17,130 nt of DNA, from the NCBI GenBank assembly GCA_009916335.1, contig SAAR01000033.1, positions 1 to 17,130 of the forward strand. Direction: 5' to 3'. The translations under genes were made by a program, and so were the position numbers. The notes below the pieces were generated by a model that worked only from the letters and a program-made list of their open reading frames with translations, did no database searches and was not told the DNA's origin. Below, in pieces: positions 7,764 through 15,241 of the stretch. This stretch comes from Erysipelotrichia bacterium. GTDB lineage: Bacteria; Bacillota_I; Bacilli_A; Erysipelotrichales; Erysipelotrichaceae. How positions within the stretch are numbered: the stretch's first letter is position 1; each line of letters opens with the position of its first letter.

Positions 7764-9094
7764 AATATTCGTATTTTCTGGTTTTTATAACCTCAATGTT
7801 TTATAGTATATATACGGAGCAAATAGTTGTTTCTTGTTTCTTGTTATTATTATATCTGTTTGGTATAATATTAATTAGATTGTTTCTTAAACCAACTAAT
7901 AAAATTAGTTATTATCTTTATTCGTTGTTTTTTGGCTTATATTCATTATTGACGCTATTAACTCAAATAGAACTTATTCATGATCCATATAATGATTTTT
8001 TTGTTCATAATGATTCTTCTTGGTCGTTTTATAAGAGTTATATGGATTATGTTTTGCCATGTAGTTGGGCAGAATTGCCTCAAAAAACATTGTTATCCCC
8101 AGCTTTTTATCATTATCCATTGGCATCATTGATGATGTCTGCTTTTGGAAAAATTGGAATTGATCTTGGTGTTGATAATTTGCGTTTGTTTATGCGTACA
8201 CAAAGCGTGTTTCTTGCAGCAATAATAATACCTATAATTTCAACATTACTAGAGAGCTATGGAGTTAAGCGTGATAGGATAAAAAAGTTATTGTTGCTAT
8301 TCGGTTTTTTTTCATATCTGTATATTACATCTGCCATTTTTAATCGAGATATTCATGTTTGTCTTGTATACACAATAGGAGTCTATGTTTGTCTAAAACA
8401 AGATGTTAAATATAAACCTATTTGGTTTGTTGCTTTATTCTTTATAGCTTTAGGTTTAAGACCTCAGAATGGTTTTGTATTTCTAGCGTACCCATTCTTT
8501 TATTATTTCAAACAAATCAAAAAGAAATTAGGCCCTTTGGGTATTATCTTACTTACTTCAGTGCTATTAGTTGGCGCAGTATCTATGGGTGATTATTTTA
8601 CAAAAAGTGTAAATTCTATAGCCTTGTATGATAATTTAGCTATGACAAATACAGGTGGATTGTTTATACGCTTATATACATTACCTTTTCCGTTGAATAC
8701 AATCATCATGATTATCTATATGACGCTTCAACCATTACCTTTGTTTTCATATTGTATGGGTGAAGGTATGACATGGCTGAATCTGCCATATTGTGTATCA
8801 CCCTATATCATTGCTGTTTGCATACTTGTTTGTTTGCATTATATATTTAAAGCATCAAATACAAATCTATTTATTCGTAACATCGTTTTAGCTTCATTGC
8901 TTGTTTACGCTGCAATTATTTTTGGTTCTCCTGATGTGCGAAGAGCTTTTGCAGCTATTCCTGGATTATACATGTGTTATGGCATTATAGAATCCAAAAT
9001 GCCTACTAAAGTATTAGGTAATATTCAAAAGTCCACTTGGGCCATAATCACATTCATAAATATATTTTTTATTTGTTATTCTTATTTGGAATGA
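7760..9094 (+). CDS. Polytopic membrane protein, probable Wzy repeat-unit polymerase
   Basis: A 444-residue protein made almost entirely of hydrophobic helices (about ten to twelve). It has a longer extracytoplasmic stretch near residues 75-115 that contains HDPYNDFFVHNDSSWSF, and a conserved-looking LRPQNGF in a loop of the second half. Every Wzx-dependent locus needs a polymerase, and this is the only unassigned large membrane protein in the window, so Wzy is the natural call. It would join repeat units on undecaprenyl diphosphate in the periplasm. The Asp-rich first loop after the first helices also recalls GT-C-type lipid-dependent glycosyltransferases, so a transferase role is the main alternative. 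It overlaps both neighbours by ATGA. I recognise no family-specific motif beyond topology. Confidence 0.65.
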   Translation: MKYSYFLVFITSMFYSIYTEQIVVSCFLLLLYLFGIILIRLFLKPTNKISYYLYSLFFGLYSLLTLLTQIELIHDPYNDFFVHNDSSWSFYKSYMDYVLPCSWAELPQKTLLSPAFYHYPLASLMMSAFGKIGIDLGVDNLRLFMRTQSVFLAAIIIPIISTLLESYGVKRDRIKKLLLLFGFFSYLYITSAIFNRDIHVCLVYTIGVYVCLKQDVKYKPIWFVALFFIALGLRPQNGFVFLAYPFFYYFKQIKKKLGPLGIILLTSVLLVGAVSMGDYFTKSVNSIALYDNLAMTNTGGLFIRLYTLPFPLNTIIMIIYMTLQPLPLFSYCMGEGMTWLNLPYCVSPYIIAVCILVCLHYIFKASNTNLFIRNIVLASLLVYAAIIFGSPDVRRAFAAIPGLYMCYGIIESKMPTKVLGNIQKSTWAIITFINIFFICYSYLE

Positions 9095-9918
9095 AACATA
9101 TTTTTGTAACTTACGGAGATATGGGATATGAGACTGCTAAGACAAAGATTGTTGCACAGGCAGAACGAACTGGTGAATTTCAAGAAATTCGTTCTTGTGG
9201 ACGTGAAGATTTATCTAGAGAACTTTTAGCTTCTAAAGTTATCAAAGAAAAAAGAGGAGGAGGTTTATGGAGTTGGAAGCCAGACATAATACTTAGCACA
9301 ATAGAAAATCATGAAGATGGCGACATTATAGTGTATTGCGATGCTGGCTGCTCTGTGTACCCTTCCTCTGAGTGGAAGAAAATATGGAAGAAGTTAGAGA
9401 CTCATGATATCATAGCCCAACGAATATTTCAGCGTACAGAAAATTGGACTCGTAAAGAGATTATTGATTATTTCCAAAATAATGGTTTTACGTGGTTGAA
9501 GTGTTTTCAATATCAAGCTACAGTAGTAGTAGTAGTATCAGAGTTTTCTAGAAATTTTATTCGTGAATGGCGAGATCTTATGATTACTCATCCTGAATTT
9601 GCTATGGATGTAACACCTGAAGAGAGGCCACTACAGCATGCTTCGTTAATTGAAAATCGACATGATCAGGCTATTTATTCTGCACTAGTTTATAAATATC
9701 TTGCAAACCCTGAAACTAGAAATAAAATATATACTCAGTGGGAACATCTCGAAAATTACGACCCAATTTTTAAACAAGCAATTCGAGCAACGAGACTTCG
9801 ACACGGAGAGGAAGAGTCTAGATATCATAAACAATCAGCTCTCATTAAGCGTCTCATTAAGGACTATATTTTTAAACCATTCTATTATGCTCCATTACAA
9901 TGGTGGTATAGCAGATAA
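9091..9918 (+). CDS. Putative glycosyltransferase of GT-A-like type
   Basis: An upstream ATG at 9037 exists in the same frame, but I place the start at 9091. There the ATG overlaps the TGA of the membrane protein as ATGA, like its neighbours, and the protein begins MKHIFVTYGDMGYETAKTKI. The resulting 275 residues have no signal peptide. RGGGLWSWKPDIIL (55-68) followed by DGDIIVYCDAGC (76-87) is the layout of a family of capsule glycosyltransferases in which a W-WKP motif precedes a short acidic D-x-G site at the end of a beta strand. A late HDQAIYSALVYKY segment also resembles donor-sugar transferases. The sugar donor and linkage are unknown. Residues 145-149 are five valines encoded by five GTA codons in a row. 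The acyltransferase gene starts 10 bases after its stop. Confidence 0.65.
   Translation: MKHIFVTYGDMGYETAKTKIVAQAERTGEFQEIRSCGREDLSRELLASKVIKEKRGGGLWSWKPDIILSTIENHEDGDIIVYCDAGCSVYPSSEWKKIWKKLETHDIIAQRIFQRTENWTRKEIIDYFQNNGFTWLKCFQYQATVVVVVSEFSRNFIREWRDLMITHPEFAMDVTPEERPLQHASLIENRHDQAIYSALVYKYLANPETRNKIYTQWEHLENYDPIFKQAIRATRLRHGEEESRYHKQSALIKRLIKDYIFKPFYYAPLQWWYSR
9523..9537 (+). repeat. (GTA)5 trinucleotide tract in the GT-A-like gene
   Basis: Five tandem GTA units, in frame, encode Val145-Val149 of the glycosyltransferase-like protein. Copy-number change would add or remove valines without a frameshift. Confidence 0.95.
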
Positions 9919-9928
9919 GAACACATTT

Positions 9929-10933
9929 ATGGCAAAAGAAAGATTGATATGGGCTGATTCTTTAAAAGGATGGCTTATGATTTTAGTAATAATAGGGCAT
10001 GCAATTCAAAATATCTTAGGTGAAGGATGCAACTCTAATCATATTTGGAATTTGATCTATTCCTTTCACATGCCAGCATTTATGGCAGTGAGTGGGTGGA
10101 TGTGCTATCGTAGCAATAGGAATAAGGTACAGTGTTTAACAATCTGTAAAAGAAGATTTTATTAGTTGCTATTGCCGTATTTTTTGTGGTCTTCAATGCA
10201 GTTTGTTTTAAGAGGAAACTATTGTATTGAAGAGTTTTATAAGATGATTTTATATCCAGATTCGTATTTGTGGTTTCTATGGGTGTTGTTCTGGATAAAT
10301 GTTTCATTTACTGGAGCTCAATATGTGGCTGATAAGTTCAAAATCGATGAGTTAAGTATAATTCTAACAACTTGTATCTTGTTATTGGTTGTGATGGTTT
10401 TATTTGAGTTTCGTATGTTGGGATTTCAATTTCTTGCATATTATTTTCTTTTTTATACGTTCGGATATTGTGTACATCGATTTAAGAAGTTACAAACTTC
10501 TTCTTTTTATGTGCTAATTCTTTTAACTGCTCTATGGCTCTGCTTGGCATGGGTTTGGACAATGCATGGACTTCCATCTTGGATGCCAGTTATTCCATAT
10601 GTTCCACAAACATTGTTGCAGTATGCATATCGTTCCTTTACTGCCATTGTTGCTATTTACGTACTGCTTAATGTTTCACCATTAGCACTGTCTGGTATAA
10701 ATAAATTCAATACTTGGATATCAAAGGTTGGAATTTTATCTCTAGGCATGTATGTTAGCCATTGTACTCTTGCAGGCATTTTCATTTACATAATAATTAG
10801 CCATTGGATTAAACTTCCAGTTTTTTTTAATATCGTTGTTACAAGCATTATTTCGTTTGTAGTGGCTTGGGTTACAGTTAATTTATTAGCAAAGAATAAA
10901 TACACAGCAAAATATTTTTTAGGGAAATTATGA
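9929..10933 (+). pseudogene. Acyltransferase-3 family O-acyltransferase interrupted by one in-frame TAG
   Basis: From ATG 9929 the frame encodes 78 residues beginning MAKERLIWADSLKGWLMIL, with IIGHAIQN carrying the family's conserved His at residue 24. It then meets TAG at 10163-10165 and continues in the same frame for another 255 codons (LLLPYFLWSSMQF onward) to the TGA at 10931. The whole would be 334 residues with about ten membrane helices, the normal size of integral-membrane acyltransferases (PF01757) that acetylate or succinylate sugars of lipid-linked repeat units. The only lesion is the stop, which sits in the basic loop just before a conserved LLxPYFxWS motif. A CAG (Gln) to TAG change would explain it. 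The TTG after the stop could in principle allow reinitiation, but a protein without the first helices and His24 should be inactive. I infer loss of O-acylation unless the base is an error. Confidence 0.85.
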
Positions 10934-11808
10934 AAATAGTAAATATAATAGGTGGGCTTGGTAATCAAATGTTTGTGTATGCCATGTGTTTGGCATTGCA
11001 AGAAGCTCATCCAGAAGAAGAAGTATTGTTGTGCAGGCGGAGTTATATAGGCTATCCATTGCATAATGGATATGAGTTGGATAGAATATTTGGAGTGGAA
11101 GCAAAAGGGGCTTCGCTATGGCAACTGTTGAAAATAGCTTATCCGTTTTTTAATTATAAGACTTGGCAGATGATGCGTCATTGTCTTCCAAAACGTAAGA
11201 CAATGACGCATGGCACAACACAAACTCCATTTGATTACGGAGAGGTGACACGTAAAGATTCGACGTTCTATGATGGTTATTGGCAGAACGAGAGAAATTT
11301 TAAGTCGATAAGGGAAGTAATCATTAAAGCATTTTCGTTTCCGCCGATTAAAGAACAGCAAAACGCAAATTTGGTGGAGATGTTAAAGAAGAAGCGTGCG
11401 GCTTCGTGTCATATACGCAGAGGCGATTATCTAAAGGATCCAATTATGTGCGTCTGTACACCAAATTATTATGCGCGAGCAATAAAGAAAATTAACGAGG
11501 AAAATAATCCCGAACTATATTGTGTGTTCAGCGATGATATAGAATGGTGCAAAGAGAACATTAAAGGATTGATAGGCAATAGAGACGCCGTTTTTGTGGA
11601 TTGGAATAAAGGCGAAAATAGCTTTAGAGATATGCAGTTGATGTCGCTCTGTCACTATAATATTATAGCAAACAGCAGTTTCTCGTGGTGGGGGGCATGG
11701 CTCAATAATCATGAGGACAAGGTCGTGTTAGCACCTGAGATTTGGATGAATAAAAACCTTGTAAATGACCCTATTTGTGATAGTTGGAAACGAATTAGCA
11801 TTAAGTAA
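10930..11808 (+). CDS. Alpha-1,2-fucosyltransferase, GT11 family
   Basis: The 292-residue cytosolic protein has the full GT11 motif set. GGLGNQMFVYA (8-18) lies at the N-terminus. H161-x-RRGDY (161-167) binds the phosphate of GDP-fucose, FSDD is at 200-203, and NSSFSWWGAWL is at 248-258. Known bacterial members transfer L-fucose from GDP-fucose in alpha-1,2 linkage to galactose-type acceptors, producing H-antigen-like ends. No GDP-fucose synthesis genes lie in this window, so the donor must come from elsewhere, either de novo or through the Fkp salvage route known in Bacteroides. The start overlaps the stop of the acyltransferase reading frame by ATGA. Codons for residues 82-94 form a perfect 15-base inverted repeat. 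The pyruvyltransferase gene starts one base after the stop. Confidence 0.92.
   Translation: MKIVNIIGGLGNQMFVYAMCLALQEAHPEEEVLLCRRSYIGYPLHNGYELDRIFGVEAKGASLWQLLKIAYPFFNYKTWQMMRHCLPKRKTMTHGTTQTPFDYGEVTRKDSTFYDGYWQNERNFKSIREVIIKAFSFPPIKEQQNANLVEMLKKKRAASCHIRRGDYLKDPIMCVCTPNYYARAIKKINEENNPELYCVFSDDIEWCKENIKGLIGNRDAVFVDWNKGENSFRDMQLMSLCHYNIIANSSFSWWGAWLNNHEDKVVLAPEIWMNKNLVNDPICDSWKRISIK
11173..11211. repeat. Perfect 15-bp inverted repeat inside the fucosyltransferase gene
   Basis: The left arm 11173-11187 (ATGCGTCATTGTCTT) is the exact reverse complement of the right arm 11197-11211, with a 9-base loop (11188-11196). It lies wholly within coding sequence. It can form a stable hairpin in mRNA or a cruciform in DNA, and no T-tract follows, so it is not a normal terminator. 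Confidence 0.95.
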
Positions 11809-11809
11809 T

Positions 11810-12922
11810 ATGAAATATGGAATCATTACGCACTATGATGTACATAATCATGGTGCATTCTTACAATTGAATGGACTAATCAAGGTCTTGAAGCGTGATT
11901 TTAACATTGATGCGCAGGCTTTACAGTTTGATAAAAACTATGATTTCGCAGAGACTGGTGTAAAGGAAAAACATCTTTTAGGAATAAAATCTATAGGCTT
12001 CTTTATGGACTATATTTGGAATAGAGGTTTAGGATTGTTTATCTTTAACATCAAAAAAAGAGGCTTGTTTTTAAATTTTATAAACAATGAGAATTTAATG
12101 GGACCCAGAAGCGATCAATCTGAAGAGATTGATGGAGTAATTGTTGGAAGTGACGAAGTGTTTGCACTTCACACGGGGCTAACTCCAGAGTTCTTTGGAT
12201 ATAAACTCCCTTCAAAAAAAGTGTTCTCGTATGCTGGCTGCTTTGGACCTACCACCATAGAAGAAGTTAGGAGACTTAAATGTGAGAAGATTATAGGAGA
12301 TGGCTTAAGTTCAATGATTGGACTTTCGATGCGAGACCAAAACTCTATAGCAGTTGCAAAAGAATTAACTGGTCGCGAATCTGAGTTAGTATGTGATCCT
12401 GTAATTCTTTATGGCTATAAAGAGGAATTAGCTAAGCATACAAATCCAAACTTGCCCCGGTATTTGCTAGTGTACGCATACGAAAGTCGGTTGAATGAAC
12501 CAAATGAATATCAGCCAATTATTGACTATGCACATAAGAATGGACTGATAGTGGTGTGCCCAGGATTCTATCATAAATGGGCAGATAAAAATATAAATGC
12601 CGACCCTGTAGAGTTACTGAGATATTTTAAGTATGCTGATTGTGTGATAACAGATACTTTCCATGGTTGCGTGATGTCTATTATACTCGGGAAGGAAATG
12701 GCTGTAAAGGCTCGTAAAGGAACTGCTAATCTAGACAACGCCAACAAATTGTTGAACCTTATGGATGAATACTGCATTGCTGATAGAAGAATAGGTGATG
12801 AATGGAATTTGGACGATATCTTCTCAAAGAAGGTAAATTGGGAAGCGACTAATAAACAGATTGAAAGCCGAAGATCTGCCTCGTTGGATTATCTGAAAAG
12901 AATGATAGCAAAAGGAGTATGA
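11810..12922 (+). CDS. Polysaccharide pyruvyl transferase family protein
   Basis: I use the ATG at 11810, one base after the fucosyltransferase stop. The longer frame from 11765 would add 15 residues lying over the end of the previous gene, and the protein proper begins MKYGIITHYDVHNHGAFLQL. In the 370-residue form the family marks are GSDEVF (113-118, the usual GSDQVW-like site), SMRDQNS (173-179), CDPVIL (195-200) and DTFHG (282-286) followed by a small-residue helix. These match PF04230, which includes CsaB and WcfO-type enzymes that place a pyruvate ketal on a sugar using phosphoenolpyruvate. Some members in capsule loci may use other donors. It overlaps the FrhB-like gene by ATGA, a pairing repeated in many surface-polysaccharide loci. 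The likely product is a negatively charged pyruvylated residue in the repeat unit. Confidence 0.85.
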   Translation: MKYGIITHYDVHNHGAFLQLNGLIKVLKRDFNIDAQALQFDKNYDFAETGVKEKHLLGIKSIGFFMDYIWNRGLGLFIFNIKKRGLFLNFINNENLMGPRSDQSEEIDGVIVGSDEVFALHTGLTPEFFGYKLPSKKVFSYAGCFGPTTIEEVRRLKCEKIIGDGLSSMIGLSMRDQNSIAVAKELTGRESELVCDPVILYGYKEELAKHTNPNLPRYLLVYAYESRLNEPNEYQPIIDYAHKNGLIVVCPGFYHKWADKNINADPVELLRYFKYADCVITDTFHGCVMSIILGKEMAVKARKGTANLDNANKLLNLMDEYCIADRRIGDEWNLDDIFSKKVNWEATNKQIESRRSASLDYLKRMIAKGV

Positions 12923-14127
12923 ATATAACGGATAAATCAGCTATACGCAAGTGTACAAGTTGTCAAATGTGTGGAGCGGTATGTGCACGTGGAGCTATAG
13001 AAATACGTCTTAATGAGGAAGGTTTCTATCGACCTTATGTTGACGAGAGTACATGCACTGATTGTGGATTGTGTACTAGGGTGTGCTATAAATTTGATAA
13101 TGAAATTAAAATAACATCACAAGATGCTCTTGATAAAATGGAAACGTATGCAGCACAATCACTTTCAGATGAATTGCTTCAGCACGTTACGTCAGGTGGT
13201 GTCGCAGATGCACTTGCTAAGGAATTGATTCGACAAGGCTATACATGCATAGGTGTAAACTATAACGATGATCATCATCTTGCAGAGCATGTTGTTGCTG
13301 CATCTGAGCAGGAAACGGATGTTTTCCGTGGTTCAAAGTATATTCAGTCGTATAGTTTTGACGCATTCAAAACGCTTGTAAAGACAGCTCGTACTACAAA
13401 GTATGCGGTATTTGGTTTGCCATGTCATATCTATGCTGTAGATAGATTTTTAACATCTAGAAAACTTCGCAATAATTGTATTTTGGTTGATTTGTTCTGT
13501 CATGGATGCCCTTCAATGCATATTTGGAATAAGTATGAGAAGAGAATAAAAAAAAGTGTACAGCAAAGGAAGTTTGACGAAGTACAGTTCCGTAGCAAGG
13601 TTCGAGATTGGGGTAGTTTTTACGTAGTAGTAGTAGTAGAGGGAGTTAAAGCCTTTGTTAGTAAACCTAGTCAAGATGAATTCTACTCTTTATTCTTTAG
13701 TGACCATGCTTTGAATGCTTCGTGTTCAGATTGTTTGCTTAGAAGCACTATGGAATATACAGATATTCGATTGGGTGATTTCTGGGGTAAACGTTATGTG
13801 AATGACAGAAAGGGTGTGTCTACTGTTGCTATTGCATCAGAACGAGGGAGCATGTTGTTTAATGCTGTCAAGAATCAGTTTCGGGTGGAAAAAAGAACGA
13901 TGGCAGAGGTCAATTTAGGTCAAAGTTATGGCAAAATATATCCTACTCGTTGGAAGTTACGTAAGAAAATCTTATCTGTTCTTGCTGATGAGAATCGACC
14001 TTTGAGTGATGCTGTTGATTTATTTTATAGAAATGCAGGTTGGGGAATGAAGGCTAAGCGACTTTTAAAAACTATTAATTGGTATTTGCCGTTTGACCTT
14101 AAACGACTGCTCAAACGATTAAGATAA
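12919..14127 (+). CDS. FrhB-like 2[4Fe-4S] protein (coenzyme F420 hydrogenase/dehydrogenase beta subunit family)
   Basis: The 402-residue protein opens with two ferredoxin cluster motifs, C12-x2-C15-x2-C18-x3-C22 and C46-x2-C49-x2-C52-x3-C56. The FrhB/FdhB domain follows: TSGG (91-94), RGSKYIQS near 137-144, GLPCH (166-170), FCHGCPS (193-199), C269-x2-C272 and GDFWG (286-290). Classical relatives reduce F420 through FAD and iron-sulfur centres. Bacteroidales do not make F420, so the capsule-locus versions must do something else, and I know of no settled function. Translational overlap with the pyruvyltransferase suggests that the two act on the same sugar or acceptor, perhaps in a reductive step. 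Residues 236-240 are five valines from five GTA codons. It is presumably cytosolic: I see no signal peptide. The gene looks intact. Confidence 0.85.
   Translation: MNITDKSAIRKCTSCQMCGAVCARGAIEIRLNEEGFYRPYVDESTCTDCGLCTRVCYKFDNEIKITSQDALDKMETYAAQSLSDELLQHVTSGGVADALAKELIRQGYTCIGVNYNDDHHLAEHVVAASEQETDVFRGSKYIQSYSFDAFKTLVKTARTTKYAVFGLPCHIYAVDRFLTSRKLRNNCILVDLFCHGCPSMHIWNKYEKRIKKSVQQRKFDEVQFRSKVRDWGSFYVVVVVEGVKAFVSKPSQDEFYSLFFSDHALNASCSDCLLRSTMEYTDIRLGDFWGKRYVNDRKGVSTVAIASERGSMLFNAVKNQFRVEKRTMAEVNLGQSYGKIYPTRWKLRKKILSVLADENRPLSDAVDLFYRNAGWGMKAKRLLKTINWYLPFDLKRLLKRLR
13624..13638 (+). repeat. (GTA)5 trinucleotide tract in the FrhB-like gene
   Basis: Five tandem in-frame GTA units encode Val236-Val240 of the iron-sulfur protein. 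It is the same repeat and copy number as the tract at 9523-9537 in an unrelated gene. Confidence 0.95.
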
Positions 14128-14141
14128 AAATTTTAACGATA

Positions 14142-14963
14142 ATGACAAGATTTTCAGTATTAATGTCGGTCTATTTCAAGGAGAATCCTCAGAACTTCGA
14201 ACTCTCCTTGAAGAGCAATCTGCAAGATCAGTCGCTGAATCCAAATGAATTTGTGCTTGTATGCGATGGTGATCTGACACCAGAGCTGGAGAATGTAATA
14301 GATAAATATCAGAATCTATATCCTGAGGTGCTAAAAGTGTACCGTAAGGAGAATGGCGGGTTGGGTAAAGCACTGAACTTTGGTTTGCCAAAGTGCTCAT
14401 ATCCTTTGATTGCTCGTTCGGATAGTGATGATGTTTGCGCTAGCAACCGCTTTGAGATGCAGGTGAAGTTCATGGATGAGCATCCTGAAGTAGGTATCAT
14501 TAGTTCGTACATAGATGAGTTTGATATCGATTGGACAAAAACTAATAAAATAAAGACTTTGCCATTGACACACGACGAACTCTACAACATGGCAAAATTT
14601 CGCAATCCGTTGAATCACATGTCGGTGATGATGCGAAAAGATGACATCATCCGCATCGGTTCGTACAAGCATATACCTTATATTGAGGATTATGAGTTAT
14701 GGGTGCGTGCTATAATTAATGGTATCAAAATAGCTAATGTTTGCGAAGTTTTGGTTCATGCACGTGTGGGGAATGGTATGATCCAGCGGAGAGGAACAAA
14801 GAAATATATCAAGAGTTGGCATATATTGAATCGATACATGGTGGCTAATGGTATGATTGGTAATTTAACTTACCTTCGTAACATGATGGCTATTACGGCA
14901 TTTGTATTCATGCCGGTAGGACTTAAAGAGTTTTTGTATAAGAAGATATTGAGGAAAAGGTGA
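14142..14963 (+). CDS. Glycosyltransferase family 2
   Basis: A 273-residue GT-A enzyme of the kind found in amylovoran and capsule loci. It has FSVLMSVYFKENP at the start, FVLVCDGDLTPE near 37-48, ENGGLGKALNFGL (70-82), the DSDD metal site at 94-97 and IEDYELWVRA (181-190) with the acceptor-side ED pair. The last 40 residues are hydrophobic and basic and could hold it to the membrane. It adds one sugar to the lipid-linked intermediate; the donor is unknown. It starts 14 bases after the FrhB-like gene. Its stop shares one base with the start of the small membrane ORF (TGATG). Its composition is less AT-rich than that of the GT2 at 6834, so the two transferases probably have different histories. 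Of the extension transferases it is the one nearest the initiating enzyme. Confidence 0.9.
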   Translation: MTRFSVLMSVYFKENPQNFELSLKSNLQDQSLNPNEFVLVCDGDLTPELENVIDKYQNLYPEVLKVYRKENGGLGKALNFGLPKCSYPLIARSDSDDVCASNRFEMQVKFMDEHPEVGIISSYIDEFDIDWTKTNKIKTLPLTHDELYNMAKFRNPLNHMSVMMRKDDIIRIGSYKHIPYIEDYELWVRAIINGIKIANVCEVLVHARVGNGMIQRRGTKKYIKSWHILNRYMVANGMIGNLTYLRNMMAITAFVFMPVGLKEFLYKKILRKR

Positions 14964-15100
14964 TGGAGAGTGGGATTCTTGCATTACCTCTGTTACTGGT
15001 GCTCCTTCTTTTTGCAAGTGTTGTTCTTGTATGTTTTAAGAAATGGTGGTGGGCAGGCGGTTTATTTGTACTTTTTCTTGCTCTAAATTGGTATGGCTAG
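14963..15100 (+). CDS. Small 45-residue membrane ORF, possibly the start of a decayed gene
   Basis: ATG 14963 sits in a TGATG overlap with the preceding glycosyltransferase. The frame runs to TAG 15098 and gives 45 residues with two hydrophobic helices: LPLLLVLLLFASVVLVCF, then the short basic turn KKWWWAGG, then LFVLFLALNW. The tight coupling and the clean membrane profile suggest that it was translated at least until recently. Past the TAG the same frame stays open to a TGA at 15158 and carries a plausible soluble sequence (HPLRCLGG and DDKSDI). It may therefore be the N-terminal membrane anchor of a larger protein that lost its catalytic part. I do not recognise a family with certainty. 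A short functional membrane peptide is the alternative. Confidence 0.45.
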   Translation: MESGILALPLLLVLLLFASVVLVCFKKWWWAGGLFVLFLALNWYG

Positions 15101-15241
15101 GTGTTTGTAGTTCATCCATTGAGATGCTTGGGAGGTTTAGATGATAAGAGTGACATATGATGGAGTTTAGATTCTTTAATTTTTCATCTTTCCAAAGTGT
15201 TTTATTAGAATATAAAAAGAAAAAAATACCAACAAGAAAAT

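Noticed and set aside
9037..9090. Longer start (ATG 9037) for the GT-A-like glycosyltransferase
   Set aside because: The extra 18 residues overlap the preceding membrane-protein gene. The ATG at 9091 gives the ATGA overlap used throughout this operon and a natural N-terminus.
9701..9928. Extended N-terminus of the acyltransferase reading frame
   Set aside because: This part overlaps the preceding glycosyltransferase gene in another frame and reads as noise. The acyltransferase family start is the MAKERLIWADS at 9929.
10166..10933. Separate gene starting at TTG 10166
   Set aside because: It lacks the first helices and the conserved His, begins exactly after an in-frame stop, and continues the same protein family; it is the second half of the interrupted acyltransferase.
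11765..11809. Longer start for the pyruvyltransferase
   Set aside because: The added 15 residues lie over the fucosyltransferase end and do not look like the family; ATG 11810 directly after the stop fits better.
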